Assembly (NCBI GenBank): GCA_963682055.1 | Contig: OY821748.1 | Location: 26,748,661-26,812,660 of the forward strand | Length of the DNA: 64,000 bases | Origin: Primula veris | Lineage: Eukaryota > Streptophyta > Magnoliopsida > Ericales > Primulaceae | Direction of reading: 5' to 3' | Part shown: piece after piece, positions 31,824-43,958 of the stretch | How positions within the stretch are numbered: position 1 is the first letter of the stretch | Layout: each line of letters begins with the position of its first letter | Program-made: the position numbers and the translations under genes | Notes under the pieces: model-generated | What the model saw: only the letters and a program-made list of their open reading frames with translations | Databases searched by the model: none | What the model was told of the DNA's origin: nothing

Positions 31824-32398
31824 GCTGACGGCGGTTAGGGTTATCCACCGTAGACGTCTCTCTTTTTATCTCTCTAGGTTATATATATATATATATATAT
31901 ATTTATTTATTTATTTATTCGTTTATAGTGAAAGTTTTTAATAAATAGAAAACCCCCGACATTTACAATAATATCGAGGGAAATAGATAGTTATGATGCT
32001 AAAAAAATAATTAAAATAGGTAAATAGAGTGAAATAATTTAGAATGATAATTTTATTAGTGTTTTTTATATAAGTGAGGGAAACACCCTAATTTTATTAA
32101 TATTTTTTTTGGAATAAAAAAGGACATACAAGAAAATTAAAAACAAAGTTTTTTTTTTTTGAAAATGAAACTTATAAAGAACCAACTTCTAAGTATTTTA
32201 TTCGGGTGTGAACTTCTCTCATCCTTTAATTGTAATATCTTCAAGTTGCTCGTGATGATTATCTTCGAACCATTTTCTTCCTAACTTTTGGAATAGTTTC
32301 CCCTCTCCATACTATTTGTGTATTTGTTTATTAAGTTAGATAGATAAATCGCATACTTCTCTCTAAATTTCTCTTACAACTCTCTCGCTAGTAATAAA

Positions 32399-33098
32399 AT
32401 GTCTATAGACGTAAGTTCTCTAATCCGAATAATGAACGGTTTCAAGGAAGATAATCCAACCGTTGATTCTTCTTCTGGTAAAACAACGGCGTTGATCACT
32501 CGAGACATGCTTCGCGGAGGTGATTAACCGAGTCGACAGAGTTGGATCTTGATGTGCAAGTTCCTTCAGGGTGGGAAAAGAGTCTTGATTTAAAGTCAGG
32601 TAAAGTTTAGCTCCAGAAATGTTATCCCATAGTATACATCAGTCCAAAGAATCATTCACAAAGCTTAAATACTTGAATATCGCACCCTCATCCCAACAGA
32701 CACTAAACTTATTTGATGAACCAAGCTTAGAACTCAAGCTCATCTCATCACGGTCGAAACCATATTCATCTTTGCCAAAGTATCAAAGCGTATGCACTCT
32801 TTACAAAGTGAGATCTGCTCTTGAAAGGGCGGAGAAGGAAACAAACCAAAAGAGATCCGTCTCCTTTTCGAAATCATCCTCTCCTGTTCTCTCAAACTCT
32901 TCGTCCTCAATCAGAGAAATTGTAATGGAAACAGAATATGAGGTAAAATCTTCGTCATCGTATGCCGCTGGTTGTCCCAATTGCTTGCTTTACGTGCTAA
33001 TATCGAGAAACAACCCTACTTGCCCTCGTTGCCACACAATTGTTCTATCTCCAGTGGCAGTGAAAAGGTCTCAGATTGATCTGAACATCTCAATTTAA
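32399..33098 (+). pseudogene. CFL1-like WW-domain protein pseudogene, left arm
   Basis: Reading from ATG 32399: 'MSIDVSSLIRIMNGF' runs to a stop at 32526. In the next frame comes 'ELDLDVQVPSGWEKSLDLKS', the WW-like domain of plant CURLY FLAG LEAF1-type proteins (family pattern 'LxL...lP..WEqcLDLkTGeiYy'). A Tyr-to-stop change and a 1-base deletion near 32626 follow, then a 159-codon open frame (32619-33098) with 'SLELKL' (EAR-like LxLxL), a Ser-rich middle and 'GCPNCLLYVLISRNNPTCPRC', a Cys2-Cys2 motif typical of the family C-terminus. It ends 'DLNISI', also EAR-like. CFL1 proteins are nuclear regulators of cuticle and leaf shape. The family is inferred from motifs. Confidence 0.65.
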
Positions 33099-33399
33099 TA
33101 ATTCTATAGAGATGATTTATTTTCTATTATCTTTTAGTTGTTTCAGATGGTTTTTGTAAATGATAGAATCAATGATAGGGTGGTTAATGAATAATCCAAC
33201 CTTTACTAGGTAAAAAAAAAGTTACGTAGAGGAATCGAAATTTTAAAACCGAACCTAATCAAGCTATCAAAGATGATCCTTTTTTTTATATAGTAAAAGT
33301 TGGATTATTCATTAACCATCCTATCTTTGATTCTATCATTTAGAAAAACCATCCAAAACAACTAAAAGATAATATAAAAGAAAAAAAATTCCTCTAGAA

Positions 33400-33979
33400 T
33401 TATTTAATCGATATGTTCAGATCAACCCGAGGCTTTTTCACCGCCACTGGAGATAGGACCATTGTGTGGCAACGAGGGCAAGTAGGGTTGTTTCTTGATA
33501 TTAGCACGTTAAGAAATAAATTGGGAAAACCAGCGGCATACGATGACGAAGATTTCACCTCGTATTTTGTTTCAATTTCAATTTTGAGGATGAATAGTTT
33601 GGCGAAGATGAAGATGGTTTTGACCGTGTTGATTGAGCTTGAGTTCTAAGCTTGGTTCGTCAAATAAGTTCAATGTATGTTTGGATGAGGGTGCCATATT
33701 CAAGTCTTGAAGCTTTGTGAATGATTCTTTGGACTGAAGTTTACTATGGGAATAACTTTTCTGGAGGTAAACTTTACCTGACTTTAAATCAAGACGCTTT
33801 TCCCAAACTTAAGGAACTTGCAAATCAAAGTCCAACTCCGTCGACTGGGTTAATCACCTCTGCCAAGCATGTCTCGAGTGATCAACGCCGTTGGTTTACC
33901 AGAAGAAGAATCAATAGTTGGATTATCTTCCTTGAACCCGTTCAATTATTCGGACTAGAGAGCTTACGTCTAGAGCCAT
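33400..33979 (-). pseudogene. CFL1-like pseudogene, inverted right arm
   Basis: Minus-strand start 'MALDVSSLVRI' at 33979. It has a 1-base insertion soon after, then the WW block 'ELDFDLQVP', a stop, and 'VWEKRLDLKSGKVYL', where the Tyr lost in the left arm is kept. 'NLFDEPSLELKL' follows. About 110 bases of the Ser-rich middle are deleted. The first Cys pair of the zinc-binding motif is lost ('GFPNLFLNV' for 'GCPNCLLYV'), while 'NPTCPRCHTMVLSPVAV' and 'DLNISIK' are intact. The frame break between 'GD' and the WW block is shared with the left arm, so the parent copy was probably already broken. Confidence 0.65.
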
Positions 33980-34041
33980 TTTATTACTAGAAAGAGAGTT
34001 TTAAGAGAAATTTAGAGACAAGTATGTGATTTCTCTATGTA

Positions 34042-34408
34042 TTTTTTTTATATAAATGGTGGGGAAAACCTACATTTTTTTTTTATTAATTGGCGATAAA
34101 AAATGCGGGAAAAAACCCCAAAATAGAATTAAAGGTTAAATTAGAGGAAATCTCAAAATAGAGAGCCTCTAACATAATAAGCAGAATTACAGGATTAAAA
34201 GATAAATAAAAATTGCTACAATAAAAGAAAGTTGTCTTCAATTGAAAGATTCTCGATAATAAAGGGACCGCATGTAAAAATATAGGAAATAATGCCACGT
34301 CCCCCTTCCTTGTCCGTTCATTTCCACCTGAAGAAGATTTCAGAGAGAGAAACGACATTCTCTCTCCTAAACGATTTTTTGATGGTGATTTCTAGGGTTT
34401 TAAGGAGC
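34042..34408 (-). mobile_element. short 5'-truncated LINE fragment in the right arm
   Basis: Flanked by a perfect 14-bp duplication GATTTCTCTATGTA at 34028-34041 and 34409-34422. The low-coordinate end carries the LINE 3'-tail pattern (run of T followed by 'ggtggggaaaacc' and 'gggaaaaaacccc'), so it is a minus-strand insertion of about 367 bp. The left arm lacks it, so it arrived after the inversion. Most of it, with the right flank, is also present at 50671-50891. Confidence 0.8.
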
Positions 34409-34697
34409 GATTTCTCTATGTAACTTAATAAATATACAAACACACAAATAGAATAGAGAGGGGCAACTATTCAAAAAATTACGAACAAAATGGTTCTAAG
34501 ATAGTCATCAACAACAACTCGGAGATATTATAATTAAACGGTGAGAGAAGTTCATACCGGAATAAATACTTGGTTCTTTATAAGTTTCGTTTTCAAAAAA
34601 AATTCTTTGTTTTAAAATTTCTTATATGTCCTTTTTTATTTCAAAAAATTATTCATAAAATTAGAGGGTTTCCCTCATTTATATAAAAAATACAAAT

Positions 34698-34913
34698 TGT
34701 TGTGTGACATATTAGCTCACATATATATGTATATAGATATAGGGAGAGAATATAGAGAGAGACAATAAAACGAAGTGTTTATTCATTAATATGAGTGTAC
34801 AGAGAGTCCCCTGACCCTCTTTATATAATAGAGGGTAGGGTTACATATGCTAGGAAAGCTCATGATAGGCCCAATAGAATAAGGCCCAAGATGGCCAATA
34901 ATATCCTACAACA
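34698..34913 (-). repeat. 3' LTR of copia B
   Basis: 216 bp; on the minus strand it begins TGTTGTAGG and ends ATGTCACACAACA. The preceding polypurine tract is 'aaatggggag' (34914-34923). TATA-like 'tatataaaga' and an 'aataaaca' signal are visible on the minus strand. It closely matches the 5' LTR except for a shorter TA run. Confidence 0.9.
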
Positions 34914-35790
34914 CTCCCCATTTGGACGTCTTGATTTCTTCGTCTTCATGCTGTCGATGTGAGTCAAGTTCATTCGCAGTGCTAAACACATAAAAACCTT
35001 AGGGCCGGAAAACCCAATGTGGGATAAAACCGGTACCTAGGAGAAACTGTGTATCCGAATGATATAGGCCGAAATATCATGTAAGTAACAAACCACAAAA
35101 CAATGTGCCTCATCAAAACCTTGTCAGAGCAAACCCAATGGAAAAATCTCTGATCGAAGAAAAAAGAGTGCAGCAATGGTAGTACTATTGATCAACCACA
35201 AAACAGGTGCCTCATGAAAACCTTGCTAGAGTAAACCCAGTGGGAAAAAATCTCTAGTCGAAGGACAAAAGAGTACACAGTGGTAAGAAGTATACAACAG
35301 GATACTCCCCCTAATTTCGGCAATCTTAAGTGAGATATGATGGGAATGTGTCTCGCTAAAAACCTTGCCAAGGAAAACACAGCGGGAAAAAACCTTGGTC
35401 TAAGGAAAAAAAGAGTACACGAGCATGCGACTGGATGCTCCCCGTCACTTGCACACGACAGGGTGCGAGAATTTCGACTAAGTAGTAACTAGTGAAATAA
35501 GCATTCACATGGATGCTTCCCCTCACTTGCACACGACTGGGTGCAATGATTTCATATTCCAATAAAGAGTACGAGCATTCTACTCGATGACTCATTTACT
35601 TGCACACGACTGTATGCAAGAAAATATAATATGGAATAAAACGAGCACTCGACACGATGCTTTTAAACTTCATATGTGAAGATTTATTTCGGCAAGAAAT
35701 GCTAAATAGCATAATCTAGTCATGTCTCTCTTGATTGATAACAACAAGCTGTCCTCAAATAAGACAAGTGTTTTATCTAGATCGTGAGAC

Positions 35791-36200
35791 ATTATTTTTT
35801 CTAGAAAAGCTTCATTTTCAAAAAAAATTTGTTTCTATTAGAAAAATCTTTTCTGTAAAAATTTCACACTCGAAAATATATGAAAAACAATGTTTATTTA
35901 AAATTTGCTATTTAGAAACTGAAAAAATAACTTTTAAAAAACTTTGTTTTAAAAATAGCTGAAAATACTTTTCTAAAGTGTTAAGTTCAGCACAGGAGTT
36001 ATGTTGAACAATGTATTGGTTGATTTGTAATTTACAAAATATATATGTTTGCTTTATAACTCTTAAAGAAAATTTCGTTATCTAAAACAAAGACGGAAAT
36101 ATTTATCAAATAATTTTGTGGACAAAATCAATTTTAAAATTTCGGGGAAAGCAATATATAATTTTCTAAATATTTGAACCATGTCATATAATTAAAATAG
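35791..36200 (+). mobile_element. CACTA-derived segment inserted in copia B between 103-bp direct repeats
   Basis: The 410 bases match 7165-7547 and the end of 20440-20873. On both sides lies the same 103-base copia sequence ('ttcggcaag...gtgagac'), at 35688-35790 and 36201-36303, with two or three differences. A normal transposon would leave only a short duplication. The right junction is identical to the CACTA-copia junction at 20873/20874. Confidence 0.75.
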
Positions 36201-39200
36201 TTCGGCAAGAAATGCTAAATAGCATAATCTAGTCATGTCTCTCTTGATCGATAACAACAAGCTGTCCTCAAATAAGACAAGTGTTTTATCTAGATTGTGA
36301 GACAGAGCATATGTAATTCAAATATGGCTAATACGAGCGTGAAGTCATATACACTCTCTAGTCATCTCATAGAGCACGAGTAGATCAGAGTGATTCGTTT
36401 GGAGTCATTCCAAGACCTCCAAGATATTGCCTTATTCCTAATGGTAAAGACAGACCATGTTAGAAATATCCCTTATGCGGGTCTGATAAGTAATCGGCAT
36501 CGGTATAACCGAAAAAGGGTTGCGTTAATTCGAGTACCGAAGGGGGTAGGTACACTCGATGATGCAAATGGGATAAACTAGCCCACTTCCAAAATTACCA
36601 TAAGGTAAGGGAATGTGTCTTTAGTGCCATTTCGATGGCAGTGTGTTAGCGCGATGCTGTGTCGAGCATGATGGTTCAATATCTCTTCATCGTCTCATCA
36701 GGGATGGACTGGGTCTATATCAATGTCTAGTGATCGAACAATCATGGAAGAATCTGACGACTTAGCATCATCATGACTAAAACGTCATAAAACCTTCTAG
36801 GTGTAGTCTGAATCATGGACTTAGATTCAATCTTTACGGGACTTGATCATCGGGTCGAGTCACTACCGTGTCTTCCCAAGATCCTTCATATCGAAGGGTA
36901 AATCCAAAACGTGGATTGCTTCATAACACGCAAGGGCATAATACTTGTTCAATTATACCAAGCTGATCAAGTACTCACTTAGGTGGTATACCACATCCAC
37001 TCAGATTATATTAATCCATATAGTGAACGTCTAAGTCAATTGAGATCGTGTTCCATGGTCAGTAACTACTTGATTTAAGCATATGAAGTCACACAGGGAC
37101 CTTCATCTGTATCTCTTTGTCTAAATCCCCATAGAGATAAAACCGTGACCACATTCATGGCTGCATACTATGTTTTTCGGAAACTACTAAACTGGTAAAG
37201 TAAGGGACTGTTATAATGTCCATTACGAGGAAATCAACCATCTCGTAATCAATTCCAAGGTGTGAGAGAAGCCATGCGCTACTAGGCGAGCATTCTACAA
37301 TCTCATTATTCTCATCACTTTTCCTTACGAATAACCAAATAAACGAACTCGTTTAACATTGGTGGTATTGGAGCTATAGGTCCGAACACACTTTCGCTAA
37401 GGAGTCTACTTGGATTGCAAGTTTCCATTAGTTCAGTCTATTCTACGTTGACTTCAGGCAACGGTACATGGTTCCCTGTCACTTTTACATGTCATGCAGT
37501 AAAGAGATCGCTTTTCTAAAGTTACTCTATCAAATGATACGCAGAGGATTCATAATCGACTAATGTCCCCGATTTTCAAAGGTCCATATTTTGAACGCCT
37601 TAGCGGATCAATCAAAAAATTAAGCACTGAAACACGCCTTAATATGAGGCGTCTGGCTCATAACCAGTAACCAACTGGTACGCATTTAGTGTTTTGAGAG
37701 ACTATGGGCCTCAGACGGACCAATGCAGCAATATGCAATGTATAGTGACCCCACACATAAATATATATAGGTACGCATCATCAAATAATGCATGCAATCA
37801 TTTGCAACCGCGTAAAAATTTTGTGAGTCCATTTTGGGTCGGAACATAATCAACATTATGTTCAATTTCAATTCCCAAAGTCAAGTAATACAAATCGAAA
37901 TTTTTATTCTTACTCTTCGGCATTATCAAGTCGACTAGACTTTTCAGGATAATCGGATCACGAGCCATCAACTTAATGATAAGGCTAAGAGTTTGGAAAG
38001 TGCTGCATTTATGTGGACAACAGTAAAATGTGACCATATTGTCGATGCATCAACCATAACCATTTATATTTATGGTTCGTCTTATGGCTGGATAAGTTCA
38101 CAATAACTCCTTCAATTCTTTACAAGAATTCTACGAGTTCATTTCGTTATCTTTACACATGCTAGTCTTTCAATGTGAGCATTAGTGTCATGAATTCGGA
38201 TTAATCCCGAAATATATCCTTAAAGAGAATTCAAATGCGATGCGATTATAAATCAAGCATCGTCTTTTGACCCGGGAATATCTTATCGGATCAATGCCAC
38301 AATATCAAAATGCTTTGATCAATCGACGACATGCGAATGATAGTATAGACAATCATGTCTTAGCATCTAAATCCTTTATCAATCGACGACAGGCGAAATG
38401 ATAAGGTAACTTTAAATGCTTTTAAAAAATATGGTAGCAACCACTTGAAAGACATTTCAACTACTCTAAAATACGCTTTTGGTCGTATTGAATGGAGGCT
38501 ATGTAAAGAAATTTTAATTCTTTCATGATCTATTACCAGATAACACTGGTTTTCTCGAATATTTTATAACTCAATAAGGTACGGAAGGACCTACATGAGT
38601 ATAAGACCTCATATTTGACAAATCAGTTTGGTTTTACCAAAGATTTTGATTTGGAACGACAAGTCCAGAATCGTTGTCAATGAGTACTCTTTTAGGCAAA
38701 TAGTTGGTGAAATTATGTGGTACACTGTTACCCACTATTTCCAAAAAAATCAACTACCACACAAGTATTGCCTAAAATTTCATAATTTAAAGTTTGGTCA
38801 CATTTGTCAAAGGAATTTGCTCAAAACACATTAAATTATTTCAAGAAATTTCGTAAATAGGCAAACCATAATCCAAAAGTATGTCCAAATGGAAAAATCA
38901 TAATTCAAAAGGAAAAAAATAATCCAGATGAGCAAAAAAAATGGCTCAATGATTTATCAAAATCAATAAAGAAAGGTACCAAACTTATTTGAGCCACAAA
39001 ACCGGAGATCTCAAGAGTTTTGTTTCAATTATCTTTAACCACAGTAGCATCGGTTTTTTCACATTTATAATAGTTTTGAACTATTTAAGGAGTAACCGTG
39101 CATGACCTTTGTCTTTATAGCATAGAGTTGCCTCCTTGAGCATTATCTCTTACTTTGTGACAACATGCCATATTGTTCCTTTCAATTACTGTCTTGGAGC

Positions 39201-39270
39201 CACAGGTTTTCGATTTTGACAATTATCTAAAATCTCGCTTGGCTAGGCTATTCATTGGGATCGCGACAGT

Positions 39271-39552
39271 TCAAGACAAATAACACTTGACTCGGTTCTT
39301 TATTTGTGGAAAAAAATGTACACGAAGAGTATTGATATCAGGCAAACAATTTGCCATTGACCCAATAGGATTAAAACTACTTTTTGGGGCAATTTTCTTA
39401 TCCAATAACAGATGGGCGATAAAGGAACATGGTGAATATAAATTCACGATACTGCTTATGGAATACACTTTCCAAGCTAGTATTTTGGTGAAGGATTGCT
39501 CCAATATGTCAATTTCAGACATTTGTTCACCATAGACGTCATCAAGTCTCAA
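39271..39552 (-). pseudogene. copia Gag-like fragment (copy B)
   Basis: Minus-strand 'EQMSEIDILEQSFTKILAWK', 'FIAHLLLDKKIAPKSSFNPI' and 'GSMANCLPDINTL', almost identical to the fragments at 733-1059 and 43959-44366. It has the same borders as in those copies, with no N-terminal half and no zinc knuckle. Confidence 0.6.
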
Positions 39553-41489
39553 ATGTGGCGGCAGAATAAAATCAACGCATTAGCATTCATCCTGAGGGTA
39601 ACAACAAACTCGTGTTTTACTCATCAAAGATGGCATCCAAAAAAAATTGGGCATCACATTTTTCGCACATCAGGGTGAGTAACATGTGGTGACGGATTAA
39701 AATCAACGTTTAAACAGTCATTTAACAAGTATGTTTTACGATTTTTCTCATCATAGATAGCATCCAACATGTGTTGGGAGTTCTGGATTATTTATCATAT
39801 AAAATGACTTGTTTATATGTTTATGGTTTGCACAAGCACAAACGTTTTTTCGAAACGACAGGTTTGAAAACACGTTAGTTTTGCTTCTCATGTGAATCGG
39901 TTCTCATTGATCGAACGACGGGTCGATACTAAAACACCAATTCAGCGAAACATATATCACTATATAAACACAGTCGGGGAAATTATTATTTAGTCAACCC
40001 TTTTCGGTAGCTCTAATTGAAAAACGACCAGGAAAGAAGGTGAGGGTGGAGGGCACGAATGCCACTTAAAACCCGACCTCATTAGGATATCGACTTCCGC
40101 CTATATCTTTCCTAGACATCGTATCCAAATAGGTGAGCCTATTTAGGGAAGATTCATAATTTTTCCAACTTAAATGTGAATATATATAATTTCGCAATTC
40201 TACCATTTATGGCAATATATAACAGATATATCTATTCTAGATAACCACATATATATACAAGGTAGTATAAAATATATTCATGATATATATCTAATCATGC
40301 AGTAGATTTGGTGATAAACTAAATCAATTCAGGATTATCAATCACACAAATTATATCATACCAAATCAATTAGCTCAAATCAAACAATTAACTGCCATAT
40401 GTGATATTTATATCTATGGTAATATCAAAAGATATGTTGATTATGTTAACAACATATCAATCAATTATCTACGGTTTATTGTCATATAAGTAATTCTATA
40501 CATGGTAGTTTTAACATGCAAGCAAGCAATATTTTTAATTACCAATTAATTCTATATATGGTAATTTTTAACATGCAAAGTGGTTAAATTTACATGGAAA
40601 AATATAATTTATTCAATTAACATGCAATTTTTATTCACTTGCCTTTTTAATAAATATATATATGCGCGTGGGTGAATATTTAGACCGAATATTGACTTTT
40701 ATAACACATATATACTGTTTTTATACATGTAATATACTACAGGGACTATCCGTGTAATTTCAGCACACTATATATCTATTTACAGCATTATTACAGCTTC
40801 AGTCCATAATTTCAGACAAGTTTCAGTTTAATGCTTTAGTAATTAACATGCACAGTCATTAGTTTCAGCGAATTACAAAACAGCCCTACTGTTTTCAGTT
40901 TTTTTTTTACAGATTTAATCCTACAGATTAATACATGTTTACAATTACATGATTTCCGATTAACAACCCGATTATATGTCTTTTAATGATTTTGTTTGTA
41001 TAAAAATACAATTTTACAGTACACAATACATATTACATATCAATATGTTTTTATAGACAGGTTGATCATGTTAGACAGTAAAGATAAAAAAAATCTATCA
41101 TGCATAGGTTTTTTTTTTCAACAACTACATGCAGTTTGGGTTACTGTGTATGGTCTTATCAACAAATATGATTTTATAATCAACAATATATGTGTTACGA
41201 TCATGCTTTAGTTATCCAAACACGTAACAAACTCTAATACACATGGATTATATACTACGGTATAATATATCATGGTTTATTTATTCATAAAATAATACGT
41301 TCAATCACATATATAGAATAAATTAAGTTTTGAATTCGGTACCTTACGCACGGTATGTTGGTGAAGGTCGATATCGCAAAACCCTAAAAAAATCAGGAAA
41401 AACCTCAGGGTTTATAGATACCCATTATCTGTGCGTTTACCAAAAATGTCCAATATCCGCGAGCGTATATCTTAGTCTCCGCGAGCAAA

Positions 41490-41501
41490 ATGCTGATAAC
41501 G
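41490..41501 (-). other. primer-binding-site position of copia B
   Basis: Directly inside the 5' LTR, the minus strand reads CGTTATCAGCAT, closely matching CGTTATCAGCAC at 42013-42024 in copy C. This is where the tRNA primer pairs. The exact tRNA was not identified. Confidence 0.6.
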
Positions 41502-41548
41502 TGTTGTGTGACATATTAGCTCGGTATATATATATATATATATATGAG

Positions 41549-41594
<46 letters not shown>

Positions 41595-41765
41595 GAGAGA
41601 GACAATAAGACGAAGTGTATATTCATTAATATGAGTGTTCAGAGAGATATATCAAGAGACCCCTGATCCTCTTTATATAATAGAGGATAGGCTTACATAT
41701 ACTAGGAAAGCCCAAGATAGGCCCAATAGAATAAGGCCCAAGATGGCCAATAATATCCTACAACA
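41502..41765 (-). repeat. 5' LTR of copia B
   Basis: 264 bp with TGTTGTAGG and CACAACA ends on the minus strand. It is longer than the 3' LTR mainly because of an expanded (TA)n tract at about 41523-41588. TATA-like and polyadenylation-like motifs are as in the 3' LTR. It is flanked on the right by the CAAAT duplication. Confidence 0.9.
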
Positions 41766-41784
41766 CAAATAAAATTATCATTTT

Positions 41785-42012
41785 TGTTGTAGAATATTAT
41801 TGGCCATCTTGGGCCTTACTCTATTGGGTCTATCTTGGGCTTTCCTAGCATTTGTAACTCTGCCCTCTATTATATAAAGAGGGTGAGAGGTCTTTTGATG
41901 TATCTCTCTGTACACTCATATTAATAAATAAACACTTCGTCTTATTGTCTCTCTCTATATTCTCTCCCTATATCTATATACATATATATGTGAGCTAATA
42001 TGTCACACAACA
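41785..42012 (+). repeat. 5' LTR of copia C
   Basis: 228 bp beginning TGTTGTAG and ending TCACACAACA, followed at once by CGTTATCAGCAC. 'tatataaaga' near 41870 is a TATA candidate and 'aataaaca' near 41925 a polyadenylation candidate. It is very similar to both LTRs of copy B. Confidence 0.9.
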
Positions 42013-43958
42013 CGTTATCAGCACTTTGCTCACAGAGACTAAGCTATACGCTCGCGGATATTGGAGATTTTTGGTAAACGTATAGATATTGGGTATCTAT
42101 AAACCTTGAGGTTTATCCTGGTTTTTTTAGGGTTTTGCTATATCAACCTTCACCAACATACCGTGCGTAAGGTACCGAATTCAAAACTTAATTTATTCCA
42201 TATATGTGATTGCACCTATTATTTTATGGATAAATAAAGCATGATAAATATACCGTAGTAAATAATCCATGTGTATTAGTTTGTCACTTGTATGGATAAC
42301 TAAAGCATGATCGTAGCACATATATTGTTGATTATAAAATCATATTTGTTAATAAGACCATACAGAGTAACCCAAACTGCATGTAATTATTGGAAAAAAA
42401 AACCTATGCATGATAGATTTTTTTTATTTTTACTGTCTAACATGATCAAGCTGTCTATAAAACCTATTGATATGTAATATGTATCATGTACTGTAAAATT
42501 ATATTTTTATACAAACAAAATCAGTAAAAGACATAAAATCGGGTTGTAAATCGGAAATCATGTAATTGTAAAACATGTATTAATCTGTGGGATTAAATCT
42601 GTAAAAAAAACTGAAAACAGTAGGACTGTTTTGTAACTTGTCTGAAATTATGGACTGAAGCTATAATAATGTTGTAAATAGATATATAGTTTTCTGAAAT
42701 TACACGGATAGTCCCTGTAGTACATTACATGTATAAAAACAGTATATATGTGTTATAAAAGTCAATATTCGGTCAATAAATATTCACCCACATGCATATA
42801 TATATATATATATATATATATTTATTAAAAAACGCAAGTGAATAAAAATTGCATGTTAATTGAATAAATTGATATGTTTTCATGTAAATTTAACCACTTT
42901 GCATGTTAAAAATTACCATATATAGAATAAATTGGTAATTAAAAATATATTGCTTACTTGCTTGCATGTTAAAACTACCATGTATAGAATTACTTATATG
43001 GCAATAAACCGTAGATAATTGATTGATATCTTGTTAGCATAATCAACATATTTTTTGATATTACCATAGATATAAATATCACATATGGCAGTTAATTGTT
43101 TGATTTGAGCTAATTGATTTGGTATGATATAATTTGTGTGATTGATAATCCTGAATTGATTTAGTTTATCACCAAATCTACTGCATGATTAGATATATAT
43201 CATGAATATATTTTATACTACCTTGTATATATATGTGGTTATCTAGAATAGATATATCTGTTATTTATTGTCATGAATGGTAGAATTGCGAAATCATATA
43301 TATTCACATTAAGTTGGAAAAATTATGAATCTTCCCTAAATAGGCTCACCTATTTGGATACGATGTCTAGGAAAGATATAGGCGGAAGTCGATTTCCTAA
43401 TGAGGTCGGGTTTTAAGTGACATTCGTGCCCTTCACCTTCACCGTCTTTCCTGGTCGTTTTTCAATTAGAGCTACCGAAAAGGGTTAACTAAATAATAAT
43501 TTCCCCGAGTGTGCTTATATAGTGATGTATGTTTCGCCGAATTGGTGTTTCAGTATCGCCCCGTCGTTCGATAAATGAGAACCGATTCACATTAGAAGCA
43601 AAACTAATGTTTTCGAACCTGTCGTTACAAAAAAAACGTTTGTGCTTGTGGAAACCATAAACATATAAACAAGTTATTTTATATGATAAATAATCCAGAT
43701 CTCCCAACACATGTTGGATGCCATCTATGATGATAAAAATCGTAAAAGATACTTGCGAAATGACTCTTTAAACGTTGATTTTAATGCGTCACCACATGTT
43801 ACTCACCCTGATGTGTGAAAAATGTTATGCCCAATTTTTCTTGGATGCCATCTTTGATGAGTAAAACACAAGTTTGTTGTTACCCTCAGTATGAATGCTA
43901 AGGCGTTGATTTTATTCCGCCGCCATATTTCAGACGTGATGACGTCTATGGTGAACAA
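42013..43958 (+). other. copia C untranslated leader
   Basis: About 1.9 kb without a supported gene, mirrored in copy B (39553-41489) and continuing as copy A from 43198 onward (window position 1). It contains a (TA)n tract at about 42797-42822 and several 'catgtaatt' words. Confidence 0.7.

Larger units (their letters stand above)
24579..31926 (-). mobile_element. full-length L1-type LINE copy A with two later insertions
   Basis: Minus-strand order: ORF1 from the ATG at 31823, ORF2 endonuclease, RT, zf-RVT, RNase H, 3' UTR. It is flanked by a perfect 13-bp duplication, AGTGAAAGTTTTT, at 24566-24578 and 31927-31939, the hallmark of target-primed insertion. A solo LTR (27444-28240) and a hAT MITE (30055-30686) landed inside afterwards. 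The uninterrupted target survives at 51308-51320. The 5' junction carries an unusual (TA)n plus 'atttattt' tract (31878-31926), possibly filler DNA. Shared stops with copy B show it was dead before the segmental duplication. Confidence 0.9.
31940..34697. repeat. large inverted duplication carrying a CFL1-like gene
   Basis: Left arm about 31940-33194 and right arm about 33287-34697 are inverted copies separated by a spacer of about 92 bases. The right arm is enlarged by a LINE fragment (34042-34408). Arms match through the gene, its 5' flank and the AT-rich outer flank, which also matches 50898-51307. By eye the gene parts are roughly 85-90 percent identical. A read-through transcript would fold into a long hairpin. 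Confidence 0.85.
34698..41765 (-). mobile_element. complete Ty1/copia element copy B with 5-bp TSD
   Basis: 7068 bp on the minus strand between two LTRs, flanked by CAAAT at 34693-34697 and 41766-41770. Internal order on the minus strand: PBS-adjacent motif, leader (about 39990-41489), Gag fragment (39271-39552), broken pol, RNase H region, an inserted CACTA-derived piece (35791-36200), 3' tandem repeats, polypurine tract, 3' LTR. No open frame exceeds about 95 codons. It resembles copies A and C over the whole internal region. Intact LTRs and TSD around a dead pol suggest it was mobilised by proteins from another element. Confidence 0.9.

Noticed and set aside
41330..41596. 88-codon frame ending in 'IYIYIYIY'
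   Set aside because: It reads through the (TA)n tract of the copia B 5' LTR and leader.
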